Notes under the pieces: generated by a model | The model's input: the letters and a program-made list of their open reading frames with translations, nothing else | The model's database searches: none | What the model was told of the DNA's origin: nothing | Shown here: piece by piece, positions 1 to 9,010 of the stretch | Numbering within the stretch: position 1 is the stretch's first letter | Layout: the number at the start of each line of letters is the position of its first letter | From: an uncultured Acetatifactor sp. | GTDB lineage: Bacteria; Bacillota; Clostridia; Lachnospirales; Lachnospiraceae | DNA length: 64,000 nt | NCBI RefSeq assembly: GCF_910585425.1 | Contig: NZ_CAJUCP010000012.1 | Span: 1 to 64,000, forward strand | Direction: 5' to 3' | Program-made: the position numbers and the translations under genes

Positions 1-55
1 CCGGCTTTTAATCAATGTTATATTCAATTTCTTATTTCTTCGTGAAACAACCCTG

Positions 56-1921
56 TCAGGAAAGAGCCTCCTCCGGAAAATAAATCCCATACCACACCAG
101 AAACGCATACACAGCCCAGAGCTTCCGGTTGGTGTTCCCCCTGCCGAAGCCCCTCCCGGCCAGCAGCTCGTCCAGGGCCTCCCGGTGGAAGAACTTCTTC
201 GCCGCCTTTGAGTCGAAGGCTTTCCGGACAGCCGCCTCCCCCATCTCGGAGGTGAGGAAATGACCCAGGGGGACCGGGAAGCCCAGCTTCTTTCGGTCAG
301 AGCTCTTCTCGGGCAGGTGGAGCCTTGCCACTTTCCGGAACAGATATTTCGATATCTGCCCTTTTTGCTTGTATTTCGCGGGCAGGCACCGGGCCACCCG
401 GAAGACCTCCCTGTCCAGGTAGGGCACCCGCAGCTCCAGGGAATGGGCCATGCTCATCCTGTCCGCCTTCTGCAGGATGTCCCCGGGAAGCCAGTGGAGC
501 AGGTCTATGTATTGCATGCGGCTGGCTTCGTCCAGGCTGTCGGCATCCCTATAGTCCCTCTCCAGAAGGGCCTGGGGAGTGGGGGCGCCTGTGCTGCACT
601 TGAGGAGCTTCTCCCGCTCCTTTGCGGTGAAAAGATTGGCGTTGCCGATAAAGCGTTCCTCCAGTGACATGGCGCCGCGCATCAGGAAGCTGCGTCCCCT
701 GACATTGGGAAGTCCTGAGGCCATCCGGGCGATTCCCCTGCGCAGCGCTCTGGGGAGCTTCTGGTACAGATGCAGGGAGTGGGGCTCGCAGTAGATGCAG
801 TAGCCGCCGAAGAGCTCGTCCGCGCCCTCGCCGGACACCACCACCCGCACATGCCGGGCGGCCTCCCTGGACAGGAAGTACAGGGCCACCGCGGAGGAGT
901 CCCCGGAGGGCTCGTCCATATGGTACATCACCTCCGGCACCGCCTCCCAGAACTCCTTCTCGGAGATCCGCCTGCCATGCTGTTCCAGATGCAGCTCCTC
1001 CGCCAGCTCCCTGGCCAGGGGTATCTCATTGTAGTACCCGTCCTCCTTGCCGTAGCCCACGGTGAAGGTCTTGTCCCCGGTGAACCTTGCGGCAATCAGG
1101 CCGGAGTCCACGCCGCCGGACAGAAAAGTCCCCACCTCCACATCCGCTATCATATGGGCTTTCACGGAATTCCCGATGGCAGCGTCCAGCCGGTGGATCC
1201 ATTCCGCCTCCGATGCCGCTTCTTTTCCGCCTGTCCGCTCCGGCGCCAGCATGGGCCGGAAGTATCGCTTTGACGACAGGGAAGAATCGCTTGCGCGATA
1301 AGTGAGGAAATGGCCGGGCAGGAGCTGGCGGACGCCCTGGAAGAAGGTGTCCTCCAGGACGGAATACTGGAAGGACAGATACTGCTCCAGGGCTTTCGGA
1401 TTCAGGCGCTTCTCATAGGCCGGGTGGGGCAGGATGCCCTTGATTTCCGAGGCGAAGAGGAAGCTGCCCCGGGCAATGGCGTAGTAAAAGGGCTTTATCC
1501 CAAAAGGATCCCTGGCCGCGAAGAGGGTCTGCGCCTTCTCGTCCCAGATGGCAAAGGCGAACATCCCCCGCAGGCGCTCCGGCAGCGCCTCCCCCCATTC
1601 CTCGTACCCGTGGAGCAGCACCTCCGAGTCCCCCTGGCTGGAAAAGCGGTGCCCTGCGGCTAGAAGCTCCAGGCGCAGCTCCTGGTAATTATAGATTTCC
1701 CCGTTGAACACCAGCACCTTGTCCCCTGTCTCGTTCAACATGGGCTGGACGCTGCCGCCAGGGTCGATGATGGCCAGCCGCCGGAAGCCCAGGGCCGCGC
1801 TCCCCGACAGAAAGCTCTGTCCCTGGTCAGGTCCTCTGTGGACCAGCGCCGCCATCATGGCCTCCAGGATCTGCTTTTTGGGGGGGTTGTCTTTTTCTAT
1901 AAATCCGCATATTCCGCACAT
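56..1921 (-). CDS. asnB: Asparagine synthetase (glutamine-hydrolysing)
   Basis: Converts aspartate, glutamine and ATP to asparagine and glutamate in the cytoplasm. The 621-residue protein begins MCGICGF, so Cys2 is the nucleophile of the N-terminal glutaminase domain (about residues 1-200), with HRGPDQG and FNGEIYN further in. The C-terminal synthetase domain carries the PP-loop SGGVDS near residue 270 and a GEGADELFGGY motif. Length is normal for the family. The ATG is preceded by AAGGAG at good spacing. It lies 129 bp downstream of the lipoprotein gene on the same strand, so it may be read from the same transcript or from its own promoter. The window also holds asnA, the ammonia-dependent enzyme. 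Identification is secure. Confidence 0.96.
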   Translation of the reverse strand: MCGICGFIEKDNPPKKQILEAMMAALVHRGPDQGQSFLSGSAALGFRRLAIIDPGGSVQPMLNETGDKVLVFNGEIYNYQELRLELLAAGHRFSSQGDSEVLLHGYEEWGEALPERLRGMFAFAIWDEKAQTLFAARDPFGIKPFYYAIARGSFLFASEIKGILPHPAYEKRLNPKALEQYLSFQYSVLEDTFFQGVRQLLPGHFLTYRASDSSLSSKRYFRPMLAPERTGGKEAASEAEWIHRLDAAIGNSVKAHMIADVEVGTFLSGGVDSGLIAARFTGDKTFTVGYGKEDGYYNEIPLARELAEELHLEQHGRRISEKEFWEAVPEVMYHMDEPSGDSSAVALYFLSREAARHVRVVVSGEGADELFGGYCIYCEPHSLHLYQKLPRALRRGIARMASGLPNVRGRSFLMRGAMSLEERFIGNANLFTAKEREKLLKCSTGAPTPQALLERDYRDADSLDEASRMQYIDLLHWLPGDILQKADRMSMAHSLELRVPYLDREVFRVARCLPAKYKQKGQISKYLFRKVARLHLPEKSSDRKKLGFPVPLGHFLTSEMGEAAVRKAFDSKAAKKFFHREALDELLAGRGFGRGNTNRKLWAVYAFLVWYGIYFPEEALS

Positions 1922-2050
1922 AATCCATACTCCTTTGTCTTTCCGGTAGTCTCTCGTGGTATGGATTTCAGTTTAGCGGAGGGCTGTTTCTTATTGACAG
2001 CATTTCTGTATCAATTTTGTTTCAATTTGTAAACACTTTGCACCGGGGGC

Positions 2051-3499
2051 CTACAGCTCCAGGATGATGCACCTCCTGTGGGCCATATCCGACCCCTCGC
2101 AGGTCTCCAGCAGGATCCGGCCGGTGGCCTCATCGTATTCCATGCCTATGAGGTTCTGCAGGTTCTTGTACAGCAGATGCCCCTCCGAGGCGCCCGCCGG
2201 GTACAGATACAGATCCGCGGACAGGATTTCCCAGTACCACTGGAGGTTCACGGGAACGCCGTTTTCCTGGATATATTGTTCCATTGTGTGCTCATTGGCG
2301 CTGTCTGGCTCCGGGCCGTTTCCGGTCTCCTGGATCAGCGCCGCCAGGATATCTCCGGAGGGCAGGGGCAGGAAGTCCCAGACCGGGTTCGGGAAGGCAC
2401 AGACGCGCTCCTCCTGTCCGGGGTCCGTGAGGTCCGTGCGCAGCAGCGTGGCCGTATTGGCGAGATAGTAGACAGCCGTCCCGTCGGCTGTATAATGGTA
2501 CATGGGATAGGGCGTCCTCTCGTAGCCGGACAGATACCATTTCGTAGAGGCAGAGCTGTGGGCGGGAGCCGATTCCTGGGTGAACAGGGAGGCTTCTGCT
2601 CCAAGCTCCAGATCCGGCGGCGCGGGGCTTTCCATCAGGCAGAGCAGAGTGCCCTCCCGCAGCAGGCTCAGGAGCCTGGGGCCCTGGCTGCCGGACAGGA
2701 GCCTGGCGTCCCAGACCCAGCAGTCCACGTCCTCGCCCACCTGCGTCAGGTCTGCTTTGTAGAGGGCCCGGTCCGGCGCCAGAAGCCAGGAGGCGGTGTT
2801 CGCCACCCACCAGTAGGCGTCCTCCCTGACCTCCCGGGACGCAGCCTGGCTGCAGTCATATATGGGGACGAAGGGGGAGAAGCCGGTGCAGGCCCCTGTC
2901 GCGTCAAAGGTCACCCATCTGCCGTCCGGGGAAAAGGAGCCCGCAAGCCCGTCGGCGCCATCGTACAAAAGCAGAGGCTCCGATGTTCCAAGCGTGTAGA
3001 GCCAGACCATGAGCCTGTCCCGGAGAGAAGATCGGATATAGACCAGGAGCTGCTTTCCGTCCGGGGAGGGCAGGAGCCTGTCGATGTACAGCCCCGCTTC
3101 CGTCTCGCCTCCGGCCGGATTGCCCCAGTCCTCCCAGCCCTTCAGGATTTCTCGGAAGTCACCGGATGCATCATAGAAGCCGTATCTGTAGTCAACCTGC
3201 CTGTATTCCAGTGTCTCTTCGGCTCCCTGGCCGTTCAGGGAGAGGATGTGGACTTCATTCTCGCCGCAGCCTGAGAGGAAAGCGCTTTTTCCCAGATTCG
3301 TCAGGGTATCGTAAGAGTAGGTATAGATTTTTTCCACCGTGTAGTCAGTGGCGGCGGCCTGGCTTTCCGCCTCGCTCTGGGAGGAGGAGAGCTGGGGCAG
3401 CAGCAGGGTCTTTTCCTCCGGCGCGCACCCGGCCAGCAGCAGGGCGGCGGCCAGAAGCAGGGCCGATGCCCGGAGCTGGGGGGGCATGGAGGCGGGCAT
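2051..3499 (-). CDS. Putative lipoprotein, last gene of a two-component operon
   Basis: A 482-residue secreted lipoprotein of unknown function. From this start the N-terminus is short, followed by a Leu/Ala-rich segment ending LLLAGC, a clear lipobox, so the mature protein should be anchored outside the membrane. The body has repeated short beta-type segments such as SPDGKQLLVYIRS and SPDGRWVTFDA, which recall TolB/WD-type propeller blades. A longer frame opens at 3604, but that would put about 35 residues before the signal peptide and overlap the kinase gene, so I prefer 3499, 13 bases past the kinase stop. Its position behind a kinase and regulator suggests a sensing or output accessory for that pair. 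The role is inferred. Confidence 0.75.
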   Translation of the reverse strand: MPASMPPQLRASALLLAAALLLAGCAPEEKTLLLPQLSSSQSEAESQAAATDYTVEKIYTYSYDTLTNLGKSAFLSGCGENEVHILSLNGQGAEETLEYRQVDYRYGFYDASGDFREILKGWEDWGNPAGGETEAGLYIDRLLPSPDGKQLLVYIRSSLRDRLMVWLYTLGTSEPLLLYDGADGLAGSFSPDGRWVTFDATGACTGFSPFVPIYDCSQAASREVREDAYWWVANTASWLLAPDRALYKADLTQVGEDVDCWVWDARLLSGSQGPRLLSLLREGTLLCLMESPAPPDLELGAEASLFTQESAPAHSSASTKWYLSGYERTPYPMYHYTADGTAVYYLANTATLLRTDLTDPGQEERVCAFPNPVWDFLPLPSGDILAALIQETGNGPEPDSANEHTMEQYIQENGVPVNLQWYWEILSADLYLYPAGASEGHLLYKNLQNLIGMEYDEATGRILLETCEGSDMAHRRCIILEL

Positions 3500-3512
3500 G
3501 CCGCGGTATGCC

Positions 3513-5180
3513 TTATGGCGATACGCTCTGTCGCGTGGCCCGCCTGGGCATGGGGGATTTCTTCGGTTTTGGGTCTTTTGCCTGAGATGTCTGGTATGCG
3601 TCATGGTCTCCTGCCTTTTCTTTCTGTGGATGCCTGGTCTCCCGGTTCCCGTCCTCCCGGTTCCCGTCCGCCGGATTCCCGGCGGTATCGGGAATCTCTT
3701 TCAGACGGATATAAAATGTGGTATGGGCGTTCCCGCCGCTCTTCACGCCGATGAGGCCGTCGTGCTCCTCCATGATCTTCCGGCAGATGGAGAGCCCCAG
3801 GCCGGAGCTGCCCTGCTCCCTGGCCCCGGCTTTGTCCACCCTGTAGAAGGGCTCGAAGATCCGCTCCTGCTCTTCGGGAGAGAGGCCTTTTCCGTGGTTG
3901 CGGACGAAGAGCCATACATAGCCTTTCCGCCTGGAGCCGCTTAAGAGGATGGAGGTGCGGCTGTCCCCGTACTTGATGGCATTGTCCACCAGGTTGACCA
4001 GGACCTGGCGCAGCCTTTCCTCCGCGCCCATGGCCCAGAGGGGTTCGGGGAAATCCGTCTCGATCCGCATCCCGTACCGCCCGGCCTTGATCTCCAGCGC
4101 CCCGGCTACGCTCCCCGCGATGCGGGTCAGCTCCACGGGCCGCATTTCCATGTAGATGCCCTTGTCGGACATCTCCAATAGCTGCAGCACCATCCGGTGC
4201 ATCCTTGTGCTCTCCTGGAGGATCTGGTTCAGCCCCTGGCTGGTGAGCTGCGCGTCCGCTCCCTGGTCGGCCTCCATGAGCTGGGCGTAGCCCTGGATGG
4301 TGGTCAGGGGGGTCTTCAGCTCATGGGTCATGTTGTTGTAGAATTCCTGCCTGCTCCCCAGGAGGGATATGATGCGCTCCTGGTCCGCCTGCATCTTCGT
4401 GAACTGGGAGCCGATGGTCTCCAGCATCACGCTGAAGTTCCGGGACAGCTCGCCCACCTCGTCCCTGCGCCCGGAGTCCGCCAGTTGGGCCAGCATCCGC
4501 ATGTCCACCTGCTCCCTGGAGAGGTCCCGGACCACCTGGCGGGTGATCTCCGTCAGCTTCCCCATGGGCACCAGCAGCCTGTTGAGGAAGAAGACCAGCA
4601 GCAGGAATATCAGGGCGTACACGGTGGCGGTGGTCCGATAGATCAGCTGTTCGCTCTGTTTGATCTGGAGGTAGAGCCTGGAGGTGTCCATCCGGTAGCG
4701 GATGATGCCGACGGTGCGCTCTTCGATGGTCACGGGCATGGAGAGATAGACCAGCATGGTGTCCGCGCCGGGATAGGTCATTGTGAAGGCGGCATTGCCC
4801 TCTATGGCTGCGGCCAGGTCCGTGCCCGCCGGGTCTTCCCGCACCTGTCTGCTGCCGCTCAGATACTGCCCCTGTGTGTCCAGCACGCTCACGGCCTGGC
4901 CGCCCAGGGCCCGCAGCTCCCGGACGATGTCCTCCGCGATCTGCCGGAAGCCCTCCTCGTCGTTGTTGGCTCCGTGGAGCATCAAAAGCTGCCGGATATA
5001 GACCAGGGTGTTCTCCTGGCGGCCCTGTAGCTCCCGCACGAGCTGTGCCTCCATGCTCTGCCAGAGCTTTGTGTGGATGCCGCTGCTGAGGATGCCGCCC
5101 CCTGCCAGGAAGAGCCCCAGGATGATGAGCATCATCTGCTGCCTTATGCCCAGCCGGACGGGCCCCTTACTGCGGGACAT
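3513..5180 (-). CDS. Membrane sensor histidine kinase (OmpR-pair type)
   Basis: Autophosphorylates in response to an external signal and passes phosphate to the adjacent OmpR-type regulator. The 555 residues show a first membrane segment near residues 12-32, an extracellular domain of about 150 residues, a second membrane segment (ALIFLLLVFFL), a HAMP-like linker, the H-box MTHELKTPLTT, the N-box LVNLVDNAIKYGD, then NHGKGLS and GSSGLGLSICRK of the ATPase domain. The start overlaps the regulator's last 14 bases, indicating translational coupling. The last 45 or so residues after the ATPase domain are charged and low in complexity. The signal sensed is unknown. Confidence 0.93.
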   Translation of the reverse strand: MSRSKGPVRLGIRQQMMLIILGLFLAGGGILSSGIHTKLWQSMEAQLVRELQGRQENTLVYIRQLLMLHGANNDEEGFRQIAEDIVRELRALGGQAVSVLDTQGQYLSGSRQVREDPAGTDLAAAIEGNAAFTMTYPGADTMLVYLSMPVTIEERTVGIIRYRMDTSRLYLQIKQSEQLIYRTTATVYALIFLLLVFFLNRLLVPMGKLTEITRQVVRDLSREQVDMRMLAQLADSGRRDEVGELSRNFSVMLETIGSQFTKMQADQERIISLLGSRQEFYNNMTHELKTPLTTIQGYAQLMEADQGADAQLTSQGLNQILQESTRMHRMVLQLLEMSDKGIYMEMRPVELTRIAGSVAGALEIKAGRYGMRIETDFPEPLWAMGAEERLRQVLVNLVDNAIKYGDSRTSILLSGSRRKGYVWLFVRNHGKGLSPEEQERIFEPFYRVDKAGAREQGSSGLGLSICRKIMEEHDGLIGVKSGGNAHTTFYIRLKEIPDTAGNPADGNREDGNRETRHPQKEKAGDHDAYQTSQAKDPKPKKSPMPRRATRQSVSP

Positions 5181-5847
5181 ACTTGTACCCCACGCCGAAG
5201 ACCGTCACCAGCATGCCGTCCAGCTCCGCTTTCTTGCGGATGCGCTGGACATGGATGTCCACGGTCCTGGTGTCCCCCACGAAATCGTAGCCCCATATCC
5301 GGTCCAGCAGGGCGGTCCTGGTGAACACCTGGCGGGGATGCCTTAAGAAGCAGACGAGCAGCTCGTATTCCTTGGGAGTGAGGCTCACCAGCTGGCCGTG
5401 CTTGTAGACGCAGTGCTCCTGCTCCTTCACGGTGAGGTGCCCGCAGACCAAAGGCTCCTCCTCCGACGTGGCCCGCGCCTTGTCGAACCGGCGCAGGATG
5501 GTGCGGACCCTGGCCACCACCTCCCGCAGGTCGAAGGGCTTGGTGATATAATCGTCCGCCCCGGACTCCAGGCCGTAGAGCTTGTCCTCCACGCTCCCCC
5601 TGGCGGTGAGCATGATGATGGGTATCCGGTACTGCTCCGTGAGCATCCGGCATACGTCCACGCCGTTTATGTCCGGCAGCATCCAGTCCAGGAGCACCAG
5701 GTCCGGGGGCTCCTTGCAGGCCATGGCGAAGCCCTCCGCGCCCGTGTAGGCGCAGCGCACCGCGAAGCCTTCCTTCTCAAAGCCGTATTTCAGGATGTCC
5801 GCGATGGGTTTTTCATCCTCGATGACCAGAATCTTCTTCTCTTCCAT
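5167..5847 (-). CDS. OmpR/PhoB-family response regulator
   Basis: DNA-binding regulator partnered with the kinase that follows it. The 226-residue protein has a receiver domain (KILVIEDEKPIAD at the start, phosphoacceptor in LVLLDWMLPDINGVDV, conserved lysine in YITKPFD) and a C-terminal winged helix with SLTPKEYELLV and DTRTVDIHVQRIRKK. The open frame extends upstream to 6132, but MEEKKILVIED is the natural start and has GAGG upstream of it. It is first in the operon regulator-kinase-lipoprotein and is read from the promoter at 5911-5940. The target genes are unknown; autoregulation of the operon is likely by analogy. Confidence 0.94.
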   Translation of the reverse strand: MEEKKILVIEDEKPIADILKYGFEKEGFAVRCAYTGAEGFAMACKEPPDLVLLDWMLPDINGVDVCRMLTEQYRIPIIMLTARGSVEDKLYGLESGADDYITKPFDLREVVARVRTILRRFDKARATSEEEPLVCGHLTVKEQEHCVYKHGQLVSLTPKEYELLVCFLRHPRQVFTRTALLDRIWGYDFVGDTRTVDIHVQRIRKKAELDGMLVTVFGVGYKYVPQ

Positions 5848-5910
5848 CTGTCGTACCTCGTAGCCGCACGCCGGGCTTCCGGCGGAGTGTATGCGGTAGT
5901 ATATAGGATA

Positions 5911-5940
5911 AGTATAACGCGGATGTCTCGGAAATGTAAA
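5911..5940 (-). promoter_or_regulatory. Sigma-A-type promoter for the regulator-kinase-lipoprotein operon
   Basis: Read on the minus strand there is TTTACA, an 18-base spacer and TATACT, ending 64 bases before the regulator ATG. A second AT-rich run lies just downstream. This is a good match to a vegetative consensus. It sits in the intergenic region shared with the divergent TPR-kinase cassette. Confidence 0.6.
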
Positions 5941-6117
5941 GAATATGTATCCGAATCCATGGGGGATTTTTGCGCTGCAGAATGAACGCAGATTGGGTTT
6001 ATGGGGGATATGGATCAAATTACAGTGGACGGTGGCGGACAGACCATGATAAAATAAGGCTGAGATACAGATATTGCCAGCCCGGGGCATCGGTTTATTC
6101 AGGAAAGGAATTCCCAT

Positions 6118-7881
6118 ATGTATGAGGAACAAAAATCTCTGGCGGACGAGATTACAAAATTCCGCTTTTCCGCCCAGCCGGATAAGGCTATAGCATTATG
6201 CCATCAGGCCATGCAGCGGTTCCCTGACAATAGTTTTTTTCCTAAATTGGAAGGGGATATCTGTCGGCAATACGAGAGGTTCTCCCATGCGGCGCAGGCC
6301 TATTTGAAAATGCTGTTGCTGCTGCGGCCGGATCAGTTTTCGATTTTTGCATCGGCTTACAATAATCTGGCCAGGAGCGCGCCCAGGGAGGTCATGGATT
6401 CTTTTCTGGAAGACATCAGGGAATTATTGAACGGCGCAGGTCTGCCGGAAGAGTTGGAGAAGAATCTGTACACCCTTTTAGGCAGTCAGCTTGCGGTAGA
6501 CAAGGAATTCCTCCTTTTTGCGGAGCAGGCAGGTGACGACCATAATTTTCGGCTTATTAAAAGCAAAATCGACAGGTGGGAAGCGGCGCAGGATATTGCC
6601 AGAATAGAAGCAGTCGCCGCGATCAAGCTGAAATCCGATGAAAATAGAAAAAGCAGAAGAATAGACGCATTTCTGATTCAAAGACTGGAAAAACTGAAAC
6701 AGTACGATCTGGCGCTGGCCATGATTGGGAAGACCCAGAAACCCTATCAGAATAAGCTGATTCTCGCAGCGATGCTGAGAATCTGCCGAAAGAAAGAGGA
6801 CTATTCTTTTGCGGAAGAGGAACTGAGCATCGACGATGGATTTATTGAGCGATCCAGTTTTAACATCCAATACGAGCTGGTATACTATTTTCAGATAAAA
6901 GGCGATGATGAGAGGCTCGAAAAAACGTTAAAGCTGATGCACAATAGCGCTGTAAACAGTATCCCTATCGCGCGTACCCTGTACAATTTCTATCTGAGCC
7001 TGAACCGGTTTGAGGAAGCACAGAACATCCTGCAGCACATCCGGCATCTGGAGCGGGCTGCGGAACGAATCAGACCAAATCTTTCCCGCAGCAAGGAACA
7101 GATGGAATCCGAGCAGGCTGTATGGCAGAGGATGAAGGAACTGGTTTCAGAACAGGAGCACAATCGCCAAATGATTGCTCTGGGAGATCTCCTCAAAGGA
7201 TTTTCCCACGAACTGGGACAGCCGATTACGAATGTGCGCTATGCCGTACAGCTTTACCAGAAAAAGATGCAGAGAAACCTGGACACGCCGGAAGCCCTGC
7301 AGAGTCTGCTGTCCGATATCCTGCTCCAGACCAACCGCATCGGAATGCTGCTGTCCAGATTCAGCCCGATTGTCTCTCCTAAAAACGAGGCAGGGGAGTT
7401 CAGTGTCAGGGGATGTGCCGAAAAGGTGTTTGCCGATTTGGAGACCAGGCTGCGGGTACAGAACATCACTTTCCAAATAGAAGGGCCGGTCGGTTTGAAG
7501 CTGTCGGGCGATCAGGTACAGTTTTCCCAGGTGTTCTATAATCTGGTCCTGAACGCCATGCAGGCCATTGAAAAAGACGGGCACATTGCTGTCGGCATTT
7601 CCGTGTCCAGGGATAATGCCATCACGATAATATTTGCCGATGATGGGCCGGGCATCCCGGAGGAGAATTTCCAGAAGATATTCGAACCTTTTTTCTCCAC
7701 CAAAGACCCCACCTCGGGAAACGGCGGGGAGGGCCTGGGCCTGTATATCGTCTGGAATATCCTTAAGATGTTCGGCGGCAGGATTCAGTTAGACAGAAGC
7801 TACCGGTCAGGCACGAAATTTTTGATTCAGATTCAACAGAAAAAGGAGGGACACAGGAATGAGTCTGGTACTGATTATTGA
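6118..7881 (+). CDS. Soluble TPR-domain sensor histidine kinase (Detocs-like sensor)
   Basis: A 587-residue cytoplasmic histidine kinase with no membrane segment. About residues 1-330 form a helical repeat region of TPR character (for example DKAIALCHQAMQRFPDN and RFSHAAQAYLKMLLLLRPD), followed by a short charged coiled coil. The kinase core has H364 in FSHELGQPITN, N479 in FYNLVLNAMQAI, then DDGPGIPEE, FEPFFSTK and GEGLGLYIVW. The ATG follows AAAGGA. It overlaps the receiver gene by 23 bases and is the first of three tightly packed genes ending in a PIN protein. A soluble TPR kinase tied to a receiver-only protein and an RNase-fold protein suggests sensing of an intracellular event, such as infection. 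The kinase call is firm; the defence role is inference. Confidence 0.88.
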   Translation: MYEEQKSLADEITKFRFSAQPDKAIALCHQAMQRFPDNSFFPKLEGDICRQYERFSHAAQAYLKMLLLLRPDQFSIFASAYNNLARSAPREVMDSFLEDIRELLNGAGLPEELEKNLYTLLGSQLAVDKEFLLFAEQAGDDHNFRLIKSKIDRWEAAQDIARIEAVAAIKLKSDENRKSRRIDAFLIQRLEKLKQYDLALAMIGKTQKPYQNKLILAAMLRICRKKEDYSFAEEELSIDDGFIERSSFNIQYELVYYFQIKGDDERLEKTLKLMHNSAVNSIPIARTLYNFYLSLNRFEEAQNILQHIRHLERAAERIRPNLSRSKEQMESEQAVWQRMKELVSEQEHNRQMIALGDLLKGFSHELGQPITNVRYAVQLYQKKMQRNLDTPEALQSLLSDILLQTNRIGMLLSRFSPIVSPKNEAGEFSVRGCAEKVFADLETRLRVQNITFQIEGPVGLKLSGDQVQFSQVFYNLVLNAMQAIEKDGHIAVGISVSRDNAITIIFADDGPGIPEENFQKIFEPFFSTKDPTSGNGGEGLGLYIVWNILKMFGGRIQLDRSYRSGTKFLIQIQQKKEGHRNESGTDY

Positions 7882-8272
7882 GGATGAACCCGCAACTGCC
7901 GCTCCCGTTAAGGAGGCTCTGGAAATAGAAGGCATACAGGCGGACATCGCGGGCAGCGGTAATGCAGGCCTGGAGATGTTTCGGGAAAAAGCGTATGATC
8001 TGATTCTTCTGGACTTGAAATTGCCGGGGCTGTCAGGCGAGGAGGTCCTGAACTCGATTCGCAAGGAGAATCCTTTTGTCACTGTCATTGTATATACGAA
8101 TTACAGCGACTTCGCCGACATTAAGAAGCTGACTAATATAGGGATAGACGGCTATATCAATAAAGGGCCGGAGGCCGACCTGGACGAGTTGATAGATATG
8201 ATCAAGAGTAAGCTGGCTCCCATAGACGGCGACGCAATCGATGTGCTGTTCCGGGAATTCCCGAATGAATGA
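7859..8272 (+). CDS. Receiver-only response regulator
   Basis: A 137-residue single-domain CheY-like receiver with no DNA-binding or enzymatic output domain. The acidic pair E8/D9 is in LVLIIEDEP, the phosphoacceptor D52 in LILLDLKLPGLSG, T80 in VIVYTNYSD and K102 in YINKGPE. The final 30 residues are an acidic helix and tail. The start lies inside the end of the kinase gene (23-base overlap), so the two are co-translated. With no output domain it must act by protein contact, or as a phosphate sink, on the kinase or on the PIN protein encoded next. It resembles the receiver-only component of Detocs-type defence systems, a comparison made from memory. Confidence 0.9.
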   Translation: MSLVLIIEDEPATAAPVKEALEIEGIQADIAGSGNAGLEMFREKAYDLILLDLKLPGLSGEEVLNSIRKENPFVTVIVYTNYSDFADIKKLTNIGIDGYINKGPEADLDELIDMIKSKLAPIDGDAIDVLFREFPNE

Positions 8273-8318
8273 GGTTGTCGCCAGAGAATTGTCCGGAAAA
8301 GCGAAGGAGAATATGGAA

Positions 8319-8906
8319 ATGCGGAAAGAGTACCTGCTGGATACAAATGCATATTATAATCTTCTAAAGGAAGCGAGGGCGCAGCAGAAAGGGGGCTCGG
8401 CCTTTTCTGCGGAAATAAGTACGCTTATGAGCGGCAGCCTGTTCATCTCCACGATTACGAAAATCGAGATTGTGTCTGTCCTCGGGAAATACGCCAGGGG
8501 AAGCAGCGGAGGCTTCCAGAGATGCATGCGATGTATTTCCAGGACAGGAGAAGCCTGCCAGAACCAGTGGTACACCGCGCCCAGGGCCCGATGGAACAGG
8601 CGCGAGATCGGTGGCTGGCAGAGGTTGATACAGGAGACAATATCGGGGACATCGTCTCTGATAACGGTGGGCATTCTGCCGTTTGATGATAAGACGATTC
8701 AGACGGCAGAGCGTTTGATCGTCCATGCGCTGGTACATAATTTTGCTTCAATGGATGCCATGATTGCGGCAACGGCATTGGAAGCGGCAGCGGACGGGCG
8801 GGAGATGACGGTGGTGACATCCGATAAAGGCTTAAAGGCATGTCTGTCGAAAGCGGGCATTGCCAGTTGGGATGCTTTCCGGGCAGGTGTGGGGGCAGCT
8901 CCATAG
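8319..8906 (+). CDS. PIN-domain protein, likely ribonuclease effector
   Basis: A 195-residue PIN-fold protein. The acidic metal-binding set is visible: D8 in YLLDTNAYY, E50 in TKIEIVS, D146 in SMDAMIAA and D169 in VTSDKGL, as in VapC-type RNases. Residues 60-115 form an Arg/Trp-rich insertion between the core strands, making it longer than a typical VapC of about 130-140 residues. In-frame ATGs exist at 8265 and 8313, but AAGGAG at 8304-8309 is best placed for 8319 and the protein then starts as PIN proteins usually do. No antitoxin-like DNA-binding gene is next to it; its neighbours are the kinase and receiver, so its activity may be gated by phosphorylation signalling. The substrate is unknown. 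Confidence 0.82.
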   Translation: MRKEYLLDTNAYYNLLKEARAQQKGGSAFSAEISTLMSGSLFISTITKIEIVSVLGKYARGSSGGFQRCMRCISRTGEACQNQWYTAPRARWNRREIGGWQRLIQETISGTSSLITVGILPFDDKTIQTAERLIVHALVHNFASMDAMIAATALEAAADGREMTVVTSDKGLKACLSKAGIASWDAFRAGVGAAP

Positions 8907-8938
8907 GGAACCTTTTACAGGGATGCATGGAAAGAGAC

Positions 8939-8967
8939 TTGACATTTCCCACCCCATAGCATATACT
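8939..8967 (+). promoter_or_regulatory. Near-perfect sigma-A promoter before the Cys-rich protein
   Basis: TTGACA, a 17-base spacer and TATACT. The predicted transcription start falls in or next to the Fur-type palindrome that follows directly. This is one of the best promoter matches in the window. Confidence 0.8.
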
Positions 8968-8971
8968 CTAA

Positions 8972-8986
8972 TGAGAATGATTCTCA
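8972..8986 (+). promoter_or_regulatory. Fur-box palindrome
   Basis: TGAGAATGATTCTCA is a perfect 7-1-7 inverted repeat matching the Bacillus-type Fur/PerR box form TGATAATNATTATCA at all but one position per arm. It lies just after the -10 element, where bound repressor would block transcription. Iron-dependent repression of the downstream gene is inferred from this and from the gene family. Confidence 0.8.
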
Positions 8987-9010
8987 AATAAGCATCGGGA
9001 GGGATGGAAA

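Noticed and set aside
1922..2050. TTGACA at about 1994 on the plus strand as a promoter
   Set aside because: No -10 element at proper distance and no plus-strand gene downstream; the neighbouring genes are on the other strand.
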